Below are positions 41,385 through 49,294 of a stretch of DNA of 64,000 bases, piece by piece. The notes under the pieces were generated by a model, which saw only the letters and a program-made list of their open reading frames with translations, was not told the origin of the DNA and searched no databases. Within the stretch, counting starts at the first letter, position 1. The number at the start of each line of letters is the position of its first letter. The translations under genes were made by a program, and so were the position numbers. Source of the stretch: Streptomyces sp. PTY087I2 (lineage in GTDB: Bacteria; Actinomycetota; Actinomycetes; Streptomycetales; Streptomycetaceae); assembly GCF_001687325.1 (NCBI RefSeq), contig NZ_LZRD01000023.1:51032-115031 (forward strand). Direction: 5' to 3'.

Positions 41385-43421
41385 TCAGGGGGTCAACTGG
41401 GGTGCGGGCCAGGCGTTCTCGGCCGTGCGGAGCCAGGTCTCCCCGGCGACCGTGGAGCTGATGGAGTGTTCGACCAGGACCGGCGAGAAGGGGTCGGCCG
41501 CCAGTCGGAGCAGGTGGCGGGCGTCCACCAGGCCGTGTTCGGCGAGACGGGATCCTGTCCACAACTCAGCCAGCTCCGAGGCGTGTTCGCGCAGCCCCTG
41601 GTGTTCGTCGGAGGCCATGTGGTCCTTGGTCGTCCGGGCCAGCAGCGCGTCCGGCACCACCCCGCGCATCGCCTCGACGAGCAGCGGCTTGTAGCGCCAG
41701 GGGCTGATGCGCTCCGGCAGACGTACGGCGAGGGTCGCCTCCAGGACCCGGTCGTCGTAGAAGGGCGCGGCGACCGGCAGCCCGATCGTCATGCCGATGT
41801 CCTCCATCGCCTGGAAGTGCCGGGCCCCCATCCGTACGCCGTCGATGTCGACGTGCCGTCCCCGCCACGGGTCGATCGGCTCGGCGTGCTCGGCGGCGGC
41901 CCGGAACTCCTCGGCGATCAGGGCCTTCGCGTGCTCGGTGAGCCAGGGGTGCGGGGACTGCCGTACGCCCCAGGAGAGCAGCGGGGTCCGGGCGACGGGC
42001 TGCGGGGCGGCGGTGACCGCCCCGGCGAGCCAGCGGGGGAACGTCGAGCGGTTCAGGAGCGCCTTCACCGTGGGCAGGAACGGCCAGCCGAGCTGGTGGC
42101 GCAGGCCGCCGAGGTGGCTCCAGGCGGTGAACGGGTTGCCGTGGAAGAGGTCCTGGTAGGCGTGGGGCAGGCCGAGGAAGATCTCGTCGCCGCCGTAGCC
42201 GGTGAGGTGGTAGCGGGAGCCGGTGGCGCGGGCGCGGCCGAGAAGCAGTTCCGCCCGGGCCCGGCCGGGGGCGACGGGGAGCGGTTCGTCGTTCAACTCG
42301 GCGACGGTGGAGGCGAGATCGGCGTAGAAGTAGGGGGCGTCGTCGGCGGGGATGACGTGGTGGTCCAGGGCGGGGGCGGCCGGGTCGGTGGGTCTGTTCC
42401 GGGCCGAGGCGGTCGCGGCGCGGTCGTCCCCGGCCGTCGCGGCGCCATGGTCCCCGGCCGCCCCTGCCGCATGGCCGCCGGCCGTCACCGTCGTACCGCC
42501 CGCCGCCTCCACCGCTCTGCGCGCCCACGTCTCGTCCTCGCTGTAGCGGTCCCGGGCAGCCACTGTCAGCAGGGACAGCGACGCCGGGCCGGTCTCCCGG
42601 GCGGCGAACGTGAGGGCGGTGGAGTCCAGGCCGCCGGAGAGTTCGCAGCTGATCCGGTCCAGGCCGCCCACATGGGCCCGTACGGAAGCCGCGATGGCGT
42701 CCCCGACTCTGCGGGCCCCCTCCGCCAGGGGCAGTTCGCCGGGCGGCGGCTCCCACCAGCGGTGCTCCGTGGGACCGGGGACGGCGGCCGTGCCCGGTGC
42801 TGCGACGGGCAGGGCCAGGCCGAACCCGGCACTGGTCTCGTGGACGCCCCGCCACACGGGGCGGCGGCTCAGGGGGTGCGGCAGGAAGTCCAGCAGCCGG
42901 AGCGCCAGCGCGCTGTCGTCCAGGGGCGCGTCGATCAGGCGGGCCAGGACGGCGGGGCGGTCGGAGGCGATGGTTCCGGCCGCCGGGTGCCGGGCGTGGT
43001 AGACGCGGCGGAGTCCGGTGGCGGTGCCCCGGATCCAGCTCTGCCCGGACAGCCGGGCGACCACGTGGTAGAGGCCGGGCAGCCGGGCGAGGCGGCGCTC
43101 CAGGCCCGTCCGGTCGCGGGCGCCCTCCAGGATCCGGGCGAGCACGGCGTCGGGCACGCGGTCCGGGCCGATGAGGACGAGAGCGTCCTCGCCCCGCGCG
43201 AGATGGCTGACCCTGCGGACCAGCGGGCGGGCGACGACCCAGGGCCGGCCCGAGGGGTGGGCGACGGTCAGGGTGTCGCCCGCCTCCCGGGCGGGCCCGG
43301 TGGCCTCCGGTCCGGCAGACCGTCCGGCGGCCGCTCCCGGGGCGGGAAGCTGCCCGGCCGCTGCCGCTCCCGCCGCGCTGTCCGGCAGGACGACGAAGTA
43401 GTCACGCAACTGGCCGGGCAT
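41385..43421 (-). CDS. lasso cyclase, asparagine synthetase-like (C)
   Basis: A 678-residue enzyme that activates the ring acidic residue as an acyl-AMP and closes the macrolactam on the core Gly1. ATG 43421 follows GAAAGGTG; the longer upstream frame is not needed. The N-terminal glutaminase-like half lacks the nucleophilic Cys after the initiator (MPGQLRDYFVV), as in lasso cyclases. The synthetase half has the PP-loop SGGLDSTAL, LTGYGGDEIFLG and YKPLLVEAMRG...RTTKDHM. An Ala/Gly/Asp-rich insertion of about 40 residues (TAGGHAAGAAGDHGAA...) after the PP-loop domain start is unusual. Confidence 0.93.
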   Translation of the reverse strand: MPGQLRDYFVVLPDSAAGAAAAGQLPAPGAAAGRSAGPEATGPAREAGDTLTVAHPSGRPWVVARPLVRRVSHLARGEDALVLIGPDRVPDAVLARILEGARDRTGLERRLARLPGLYHVVARLSGQSWIRGTATGLRRVYHARHPAAGTIASDRPAVLARLIDAPLDDSALALRLLDFLPHPLSRRPVWRGVHETSAGFGLALPVAAPGTAAVPGPTEHRWWEPPPGELPLAEGARRVGDAIAASVRAHVGGLDRISCELSGGLDSTALTFAARETGPASLSLLTVAARDRYSEDETWARRAVEAAGGTTVTAGGHAAGAAGDHGAATAGDDRAATASARNRPTDPAAPALDHHVIPADDAPYFYADLASTVAELNDEPLPVAPGRARAELLLGRARATGSRYHLTGYGGDEIFLGLPHAYQDLFHGNPFTAWSHLGGLRHQLGWPFLPTVKALLNRSTFPRWLAGAVTAAPQPVARTPLLSWGVRQSPHPWLTEHAKALIAEEFRAAAEHAEPIDPWRGRHVDIDGVRMGARHFQAMEDIGMTIGLPVAAPFYDDRVLEATLAVRLPERISPWRYKPLLVEAMRGVVPDALLARTTKDHMASDEHQGLREHASELAELWTGSRLAEHGLVDARHLLRLAADPFSPVLVEHSISSTVAGETWLRTAENAWPAPQLTP

Positions 43422-43484
43422 CTTCACCTTTCGGAAGTTCTCACACAGTGCGCAGGCACGGTGCACAGGAAACGGATCGGCGGA

Positions 43485-43616
43485 TCAGATGATGCGCCGG
43501 CTCCAGTACTCCTTGTACGAGCCGACGAAGTAGCCGGCGGTCTTCTTCGAGAAGTCGCCCTGCTTGAACATCGACGGCTTCATGTACGCCTTCTTCTGCT
43601 GCTTCTGCTGCTTCAT
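43485..43616 (-). CDS. lasso peptide precursor (A)
   Basis: A 43-residue precursor from ATG 43616 with GAAGG upstream. The leader (27 residues) holds the recognition motif YMKPSMFKQGDFSKKTA, matching Y-x2-P-x-(L/M)-x3-G-x-F and the conserved Thr at position -2. The predicted core is GYFVGSYKEYWSRRII: Gly1 to Glu9 gives a nine-residue ring, Cys-free (class II), with Tyr10/Trp11 and Arg13/Arg14 as likely plugs. As I recall, the core is the same as or nearly the same as the S. roseosporus peptide SRO15-2005 and close to keywimysin; this needs a direct comparison. Confidence 0.93.
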   Translation of the reverse strand: MKQQKQQKKAYMKPSMFKQGDFSKKTAGYFVGSYKEYWSRRII

Positions 43617-44139
43617 GACACCTTCGCTTCTGTGTGGTTGGCGACCGCTATGTCCAACTATCGGTCGCATAACGGGAGTTGTTTGTGCGACTGGTGTTCG
43701 TCATGCGAACACCAGAGCCATCATGTCCGGCCATCGAACCGGTACGCATGATTCCGACTTACCGCATGAAGTTGGCTGGATAGCGCGAGCGGCGAGGTGC
43801 GTCGCGGGCCGGTCCGGACGCCTCCGCCCGGGACCGATCGACCTGACGGCTGCCGTGTGCAGTCGCACACCGCCCCCGCCGAGATGACCCGGTGGACTGG
43901 ACCAATGGCTGCATGCGGTCGCCGGACCGGGCAGTGAGCTGGCAAGAGAGGGAAGGCGGTCCCAGGAACCGGGGAACCAGCCGTGAGCGGGCCCCTGAGC
44001 GGCTCCCCGACCGCCCTACCCCAGACACCGCGAGCGCGCCACCGCCCTCGGTAGAGGTGCGCCGAAACGTGCTGCCGTACGGGCGTGGCCACGACAAGTA
44101 GTCATTCGGCCACGCCGACAGCTCACAACCGGGGTTCCC
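43617..44139. other. intergenic region with lasso promoter, no gene seen
   Basis: About 520 bp. The first 150 bp upstream of the precursor is AT-richer (GACGAACACCAGTCGCACAAACAAC and TATGCGACCGATAGTTGGACAT when read toward the precursor) and should hold the lasso promoter. The rest shows no coding character on either strand and no strong hairpin. Confidence 0.5.
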
Positions 44140-44646
44140 CTACCCCGCGCGCAGCCGGTAGCCGCCCCAGGCCGCCGCTCCCGCGCCCAGAAGCAGCGGG
44201 ATCATGCCGTAACCGACGAGCATCGAGGAGTGGGCGTACCAGCGTCCGCCGTCGAACACCTGGGTCGCGGTGATCGTTTCGGGGTCGGTCCGGCCGTCGT
44301 GGTCGGCGAAGAGGATCCTGCTGCGGCCGATCTCCGCGGACCGGGGCTCGCCGTCCACATGGACGCGCAGCGCCCCGCGGGCCACCCGCTCGCGTTCGGC
44401 CGCGTTGGCGCGCTGCTGGGCCGGGCTCTCGCCGAAGCAGTGCCAGACGGTCTGGCCCTTCTTGGTGCGGGTGTCGTTGCAGTCGATGCGGCCGAAGGTC
44501 TCCACCCGCATGCCGAGGGCGCCGGAGAGGCCCGTCCCGGTCACCACGACGAACAGCCCCAGCGCGAACAGCAGGGCGCCGCCCACGACGAACGAGACCC
44601 CCTTGAGCCGTCCCCTGCCCGTTCTCCCCGCAGCACTCACGCTCAT
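44140..44646 (-). CDS. two-helix membrane protein of unknown function
   Basis: A 168-residue protein from ATG 44646. One helix near the N-terminus (GVSFVVGGALLFALGLFVVVTG), a 75-residue loop, probably extracytoplasmic, with two Cys (RIDCNDT, VWHCFGE) that could form a disulphide, and a second helix near the end (MLVGYGMIPLLLGAGAAAWGGY). The layout recalls DUF3592-like proteins but I cannot assign a family. Confidence 0.65.
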   Translation of the reverse strand: MSVSAAGRTGRGRLKGVSFVVGGALLFALGLFVVVTGTGLSGALGMRVETFGRIDCNDTRTKKGQTVWHCFGESPAQQRANAAERERVARGALRVHVDGEPRSAEIGRSRILFADHDGRTDPETITATQVFDGGRWYAHSSMLVGYGMIPLLLGAGAAAWGGYRLRAG

Positions 44647-44720
44647 GCCCGTCCGCCCCCGTATCCGTACGTCGTACGTCGTTACGACCGTGTCCTCGCC
44701 CCATTGTCCCCGGACACGCC

Positions 44721-44759
44721 ACAGGGGCGGCACCTCCGTGAAGGAGATACCGCCCCTGT
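44721..44759 (-). terminator. groEL terminator
   Basis: ACAGGGGCGG and CCGCCCCTGT make a perfect 10-bp stem about 63 bp after the groEL stop and before the next minus-strand gene. Confidence 0.75.
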
Positions 44760-44821
44760 GGGACGTACCTGCGTACTCGACGTACGCGGAACCTCGATCG
44801 ACCGGCGCGAGCCGGAACCGA

Positions 44822-46444
44822 TCAGAAGTCCATGTCACCGCCCGGCATACCGCCCGGAGCGGCCGCGCCGGCCTTCTCGGGCTTGTCGGCGATGACGGCC
44901 TCGGTGGTGAGGAACAGCGCGGCGATGGACGCGGCGTTCTGGAGGGCGGAGCGCGTGACCTTCGCCGGGTCGAGGATGCCCTCGGCGATCATGTCGACGT
45001 ACTCGCCGGTCGCGGCGTTGAGGCCGTGACCGATCGGCAGGTTGCGGACCTTCTCCACGACGACGCCACCCTCAAGACCACCGTTGACGGCGATCTGCTT
45101 GAGCGGGGCCTCCAGCGCGAGCTTCACGGCGTTGGCGCCGGTCGCCTCGTCGCCCGTGAGGTCGAGCTTCTCGAAGACGGCCGAGGCCTGGAGCAGAGCC
45201 ACGCCACCACCGGCGACGATGCCCTCCTCGACGGCGGCCTTGGCGTTGCGCACCGCGTCCTCGATGCGGTGCTTGCGCTCCTTGAGCTCCACCTCGGTGG
45301 CGGCGCCAGCCTTGATGACGGCCACGCCGCCGGCCAGCTTCGCGAGGCGCTCCTGGAGCTTCTCGCGGTCGTAGTCCGAGTCGGAGTTCTCGATCTCGGC
45401 ACGGATCTGGTTGACGCGGCCCTGAACCTGGTCGCTGTCACCGGCACCGTCGACGATCGTCGTCTCGTCCTTGGTGATGACGACCTTGCGGGCGCGGCCG
45501 AGCAGGTCCAGGCCGGCGTTCTCCAGCTTGAGACCGACCTCCTCGGAGATCACGGTGCCACCGGTGAGGATGGCGATGTCCGCGAGCATGGCCTTGCGGC
45601 GGTCGCCGAAGCCCGGGGCCTTGACGGCGACGGACTTGAACGTGCCCTTGATCTTGTTGACGACCAGGGTGGAGAGCGCCTCGCCCTCGACGTCCTCGGC
45701 GATGATCAGCAGGGGCTTGCCCGACTGCATGACCTTCTCCAGCAGCGGGATCAGGTCCTTGACGCTGCCGATCTTCGAGTTGACGATCAGGATGTACGGG
45801 TCGTCGAGCGACGCCTCCATACGCTCCATGTCGGTGGCGAAGTACGCCGAGATGTAGCCCTTGTCGAAGCGCATACCCTCGGTGAGCTCCAGCTCCAGAC
45901 CGAAGGTCTGGGACTCCTCGACGGTGATGACGCCTTCCTTGCCGACCTTGTCCATCGCCTCGGCGATCTTCGCGCCGATCTCGGTGTCGGCGGCGGAGAT
46001 GGAGGCGGTCGAAGCGATCTGCTCCTTGGTCTCCACGTCCTTGGCCTGCTCCAGCAGAGCGGCGGAGACGGCCTCGACGGCCTTCTCGATGCCGCGCTTG
46101 AGGGCCATCGGGTTGGCGCCGGCGGCGACGTTGCGCAGACCCTCGCGGACGAGCGCCTGGGCGAGAACGGTGGCGGTGGTCGTACCGTCGCCGGCGACGT
46201 CGTCCGTCTTCTTGGCGACCTCCTTGACCAGCTCCGCACCGATCTTCTCGTACGGGTCCTCGAGCTCGATCTCCTTGGCGATGGAAACACCATCGTTGGT
46301 GATCGTGGGCGCGCCCCACTTCTTCTCGAGGACGACGTTACGGCCCTTGGGGCCGAGGGTGACCTTGACGGCGTCGGCGAGCTGGTTCATCCCGCGCTCG
46401 AGACCGCGCCGTGCCTCCTCGTCGAACGCGATGATCTTGGCCAT
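44822..46444 (-). CDS. groEL: 60-kDa chaperonin GroEL
   Basis: A 540-residue chaperonin starting at ATG 46444 with the invariant MAKIIAFDEEARRGLERGMNQLADAVKVTLGPKGRNVVLEKKWGAPTITNDGVSIAKEIEL. ATPase residues are in the DDVAGDGTTTATVLAQALV loop. The Gly/Met-rich end (GGMPGGDMDF) and absence of an adjacent groES mark it as the second, stand-alone GroEL of Streptomyces rather than the groESL copy. Heat-shock control by HrcA is indicated by the CIRCE elements 127-190 bp upstream. The downstream hairpin at 44721-44759 should end the transcript. Confidence 0.97.
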   Translation of the reverse strand: MAKIIAFDEEARRGLERGMNQLADAVKVTLGPKGRNVVLEKKWGAPTITNDGVSIAKEIELEDPYEKIGAELVKEVAKKTDDVAGDGTTTATVLAQALVREGLRNVAAGANPMALKRGIEKAVEAVSAALLEQAKDVETKEQIASTASISAADTEIGAKIAEAMDKVGKEGVITVEESQTFGLELELTEGMRFDKGYISAYFATDMERMEASLDDPYILIVNSKIGSVKDLIPLLEKVMQSGKPLLIIAEDVEGEALSTLVVNKIKGTFKSVAVKAPGFGDRRKAMLADIAILTGGTVISEEVGLKLENAGLDLLGRARKVVITKDETTIVDGAGDSDQVQGRVNQIRAEIENSDSDYDREKLQERLAKLAGGVAVIKAGAATEVELKERKHRIEDAVRNAKAAVEEGIVAGGGVALLQASAVFEKLDLTGDEATGANAVKLALEAPLKQIAVNGGLEGGVVVEKVRNLPIGHGLNAATGEYVDMIAEGILDPAKVTRSALQNAASIAALFLTTEAVIADKPEKAGAAAPGGMPGGDMDF

Positions 46445-46570
46445 GTGAAGTGGTCCTCCCGGACAGGGGTGGATTTCTCCGGACCGGGAGGCGCCCGCGA
46501 CGGACGGCCTGCGCGTGTGATGGTTCCTTGCCCCATCGCACCTGCGGGCCTCACCGGCCCGGTCCAAGTT

Positions 46571-46633
46571 CTGTCACTCTCACCTGGAGAGTGCTAACGC
46601 CAATGATTAGCACTCGACCCCCGAGAGTGCAAG
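46571..46633 (-). promoter_or_regulatory. two tandem CIRCE elements (HrcA operators)
   Basis: Four half-sites alternate with exact 9-bp spacing: CTGTCACTC (46571-46579), GAGTGCTAA (46589-46597), TTAGCACTC (46607-46615) and GAGTGCAAG (46625-46633), given as plus-strand sequence. The first two and last two each form a CIRCE palindrome (consensus TTAGCACTC-N9-GAGTGCTAA), 9 bp apart; the inner pair also forms an inverted repeat. Confidence 0.9.
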
Positions 46634-46704
46634 CGCCTTCGGCGAGTGCCCGCCATGCGGCCGGGACGCCGTACGGCCGGGGACGCCACGCGGTCCGGGA
46701 CGCG

Positions 46705-46751
46705 CGTAGGGCCCGATCCCGGGGATTCACCATCCCGGGGTCGGGCCCTAC
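46705..46751 (-). terminator. cold-shock gene terminator
   Basis: CGTAGGGCCCGATCCCGGGG pairs, with small bulges, with CCCCGGGGTCGGGCCCTACG-like sequence at 46732-46751. It lies 37 bp after the cold-shock gene stop and upstream of the groEL operators, insulating the two genes. Confidence 0.75.
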
Positions 46752-46787
46752 GTGCGTGAGTGATGTCGTCGGACGACCGCGCCGAGC

Positions 46788-46994
46788 TCAGCCGACGGCG
46801 AGCTTGACCATGTCGGCCTGGGGCCCCTTCTGGCCCTGCGAGATCTCGAACTCAACTCGCTGACCCTCTTCGAGGGTGCGGTACCCGTCCATCTGGATCG
46901 CGCTGTAGTGGACGAAAACATCCGCACCACCGTCGACCGCGATGAAGCCGTACCCCTTCTCCGCGTTGAACCACTTGACGGTGCCCTGAGCCAT
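46788..46994 (-). CDS. CspA-family cold-shock protein
   Basis: A 68-residue single cold-shock domain with both RNA-binding motifs: GYGFI (RNP1, within KGYGFIAVDGG) and VFVHYSAI (RNP2). It starts MAQGTVKWFNAEKG from ATG 46994, preceded by AGGGGAG. A nucleic-acid chaperone expected in the cytoplasm. The 418-bp gap upstream, long for this region, probably includes a structured 5' leader as in other csp genes. Confidence 0.95.
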   Translation of the reverse strand: MAQGTVKWFNAEKGYGFIAVDGGADVFVHYSAIQMDGYRTLEEGQRVEFEISQGQKGPQADMVKLAVG

Positions 46995-47412
46995 GCCTAA
47001 CTCCCCTATTACTGGCCCTTGCACGGGACCGCACTTCGCGGGCCCGGGTCGTGACGCACCCTCCGACAGGAGAGGGTGTGCGGCGCCGCAGCGCGTCGAC
47101 CGCGGCCGAATGTATCCGCCCAACTGCCCTCTGCAACAGGTCAATCGGACGAGAATTCTCGGCGCGGCGGAACACGCGAATATGCGGGTTTGCTGAGATT
47201 TACGGGCAAGTCGGGCCAGGCAAAGGGCACTTATGCCACAAGAGGTTCGGATACTTTGGCTGCTTCTTATCGGGGCCGGGCGCATTCTCATATGCGGGCG
47301 GCACGGGCAGCGGATGGGGCTTCCCCAACTGTACCGCGCTCAACCATGCAGAATTGCCCCCTCCGCTTCTCTCGCGGAGGGGGCAACGGTCGTTCGGTGG
47401 ACGGCTGTCGGA
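46995..47412. other. upstream region of cold-shock gene
   Basis: No gene seen. It contains an AT-richer band (47140-47300), with GAATTCTCG and ATATGCGGGTTTGCTGAGATTTACGGG, probably the csp promoter and leader, and the thrC-moaD terminator at its right end. Confidence 0.5.
47354..47386 (-). terminator. terminator of the thrC-MoaD/ThiS operon
   Basis: TTGCCCCCTCCGC and GCGGAGGGGGCAA form a perfect 13-bp stem with a 7-base loop, 27 bp after the sulphur-carrier gene stop. Confidence 0.88.
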
Positions 47413-47691
47413 TCAGCAGCCGCCGGCCACCGCGGGGATGATCGAGACACCGGCACCGTCCGGGGTGGCCGCGTCCAGGCCGCCCTCGAAGCGCACGTCG
47501 TCGTCGTTGACGTACACGTTGACGAAGCGGCGCAGCTTGCCCTGGTCGTCCAGGACACGGGCGGCGATGCCCGGGTGGTCCTTCTCCAGGGACTCGATGA
47601 CCTCGGAGAGCTTCGTACCCTCCGCCGGCACCTCGGCCTGGCCGCCCGTGTACGTACGGAGGATGGTGGGGATGCGGACCTTGACGCTCAT
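47413..47691 (-). CDS. MoaD/ThiS-family sulphur carrier protein (CysO-like)
   Basis: A 92-residue ubiquitin-fold protein (SVKVRIPTILRTYTGGQAEVPAEG ... FVNVYVNDDDVRFEGGLDAATPDGAGVSIIPAVAGGC). Mature sulphur carriers end in Gly-Gly, which becomes the thiocarboxylate; here one Cys follows the Gly-Gly and would have to be removed. The closest match by eye is CysO, which in mycobacteria feeds sulphide to cysteine synthase CysM and is trimmed by the JAMM protease Mec. Neither gene is in the window; it lies 35 bp after thrC in one operon under the SAM riboswitch. Confidence 0.88.
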   Translation of the reverse strand: MSVKVRIPTILRTYTGGQAEVPAEGTKLSEVIESLEKDHPGIAARVLDDQGKLRRFVNVYVNDDDVRFEGGLDAATPDGAGVSIIPAVAGGC

Positions 47692-47726
47692 GGTGGTGCC
47701 CTTCTTCCTTCGGTACGGGGTGGTCG

Positions 47727-49022
47727 TCAGGCGGTGCCGAGGCCCGCGGCGCGGAACGCGTCCAGGCTCGGCTTGATGGTGGCCGTGGCCTGCGAGGTGA
47801 CGGAGACCGCGTCGAGCGTCTTCAGGCCGTCGCCGGTGTTGACGACGACGGTGGTGAGCGCCGGGTCGATGACACCGGCCTCGATGAGCTTCTTCGTCAC
47901 GCCGAGCGTCACCCCGCCCGCCGTCTCGCCGAAGATGCCCTCGGTGCGGGCCAGCAGCTTGATCGCGTCGACGACCTGCTCGTCGGTGACGTCCTCCACC
48001 GCGCCGCCGGTGCGCCGGGCGATGTCCAGGACGTACGGGCCGTCGGCCGGGTTGCCGATGGCCAGCGACTTGGCGATGGTGTTCGGCTTCTGGGGGCGTA
48101 CGACGTCGTGACCGGCCTTGAAGGCGGCGGAGACCGGGGAGCAGCCCTCGGCCTGGGCACCGAAGATCTTGTACGGCCTGTCCTCGACCAGGCCGAGCTT
48201 GATCAGCTCCTGGAGACCCTTGTCGATCTTCGTGAGCTGGGAGCCGGACGCGATCGGGATGACGATCTGGTCGGGCAGCCGCCAGCCGAGCTGCTCGCAG
48301 ATCTCGTACGCCAGCGTCTTGGAGCCCTCGCCGTAGTACGGGCGGAGGTTGACGTTGACGAAGCCCCAGCCCTCGCCGAGCGGGTCGCCGATGAGCTCGG
48401 AGCAGAAGCGGTTGACGTCGTCGTAATTGCCCTCGATGCCGACCAGTTCACCGCCGTACACCGCGGCCATGACGACCTTGCCCTGCTCCAGGTCGTGCGG
48501 GATGAACACGCAGGAGCGCAGTCCGGCGCGGGCGGCGGCGGCGCCGACGGCTCCGGCCAGGTTGCCCGTGGAGGAGCAGGAGAGGGTGGTGAAACCGAAG
48601 GCGCGGGCGGCCTCGACGGCGATCGCGACGACGCGGTCCTTGAAGGAGTGCGTCGGGTTGCCGGAGTCGTCCTTCACGTACAGGCCGCCGGTGACGCCCA
48701 GCTCGCGGGCGAGGTTGTCGGCCTTGACCAGCTTGGTGAAGCCGGGGTTCAGATTGGGCTTGTCCGCGACATCGGCGGGGACGGGCAGCAGCGGGGCGTA
48801 GCGCCAGATGTTGTCCGGACCGGCCTCGATGCGCCCCCGCAGCTCTTCGGGGGAGCCGGTGGGCAGGTCGTAGGCCACTTCGAGGGGGCCGAAACAGGAC
48901 GCACAGGCGAAAAGGGGGCCGAGCTCGAAACGCTCGCCGCACTCGCGGCAGGAAAGGGCCGCGGCGGGACCGAGGTCCAGGGGGGCGGTGGTTGCATTAC
49001 CTGCAATGGTCTGAACAGCCAT
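47727..49022 (-). CDS. thrC: threonine synthase
   Basis: A 431-residue PLP enzyme converting O-phosphohomoserine to threonine. The N-terminal zinc-ribbon-like part has two Cys pairs (SCRECGERFE and FACASCFG). The PLP lysine is in DDSGNPTHSFKDRVV, and the phosphate loop region is SCSSTGNLAGAVGAAAA; IPIASGSQLTKIDKG and VNTGDGLKTLDAV complete the pattern. Length matches the long bacterial class. ATG 49022 follows GGCGGAGG. Transcription is preceded by a SAM riboswitch, unusual but logical since the substrate is the branch point with methionine. Confidence 0.96.
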   Translation of the reverse strand: MAVQTIAGNATTAPLDLGPAAALSCRECGERFELGPLFACASCFGPLEVAYDLPTGSPEELRGRIEAGPDNIWRYAPLLPVPADVADKPNLNPGFTKLVKADNLARELGVTGGLYVKDDSGNPTHSFKDRVVAIAVEAARAFGFTTLSCSSTGNLAGAVGAAAARAGLRSCVFIPHDLEQGKVVMAAVYGGELVGIEGNYDDVNRFCSELIGDPLGEGWGFVNVNLRPYYGEGSKTLAYEICEQLGWRLPDQIVIPIASGSQLTKIDKGLQELIKLGLVEDRPYKIFGAQAEGCSPVSAAFKAGHDVVRPQKPNTIAKSLAIGNPADGPYVLDIARRTGGAVEDVTDEQVVDAIKLLARTEGIFGETAGGVTLGVTKKLIEAGVIDPALTTVVVNTGDGLKTLDAVSVTSQATATIKPSLDAFRAAGLGTA

Positions 49023-49069
49023 GATGGCGGAGGCCCTTTCTCCTCATCTTCCTCACGACGCATTTCGCC

Positions 49070-49172
49070 GCAAGACGGAATTGGCACCTTCCCCACCGTG
49101 ACCTCGCGGTCGGCAGGAGGGTTGCCGGGACTTCAACGGGCCGTTCCCTCAGTCCCTCTGGATGAGCTCTAT
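49070..49172 (-). ncRNA. SAM riboswitch (S-box type) upstream of thrC
   Basis: Read on the minus strand, the leader runs AGAGCTCATCCAGAGGGACT, GAGGGAACGGCCCGTTGAAG, TCCCGGCAACCCTC, then GGTCACGGTGGGGAAGGTGCC and AATTCCGTC. The order CTCATC-AGAG-G-GAGGGA-ctGGCCC-gatGAAG-CCCGGCAACC ... GGTGCcAATTCC is the conserved core of the SAM-I family. It ends about 50 bases before the thrC start, so control could be by termination or by ribosome access. A CTGGATC-TTC-GATCCAG hairpin lies just upstream of it (49177-49193). Confidence 0.9.
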
Positions 49173-49294
49173 GGCGCTGGATCTTCGATCCAGGCGTTTA
49201 TGTGCGGTCCGACCCCGACATGCGACGGTCATCCGCGTTGTTCAAGACTGTAACCGAAGCACCGGACCGTTGAGATAGTCGTCCGAACCGCGAG

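Noticed and set aside
41466..43751. 761-codon plus-strand ORF opposite the lasso cyclase
   Set aside because: The minus strand has the full cyclase with all motifs; this is its shadow.
46589..46615. GAGTGCTAA-N9-TTAGCACTC read as the CIRCE itself
   Set aside because: Arm order is reversed relative to CIRCE; the true elements use the outer half-sites on either side, though the inner repeat is still noted.
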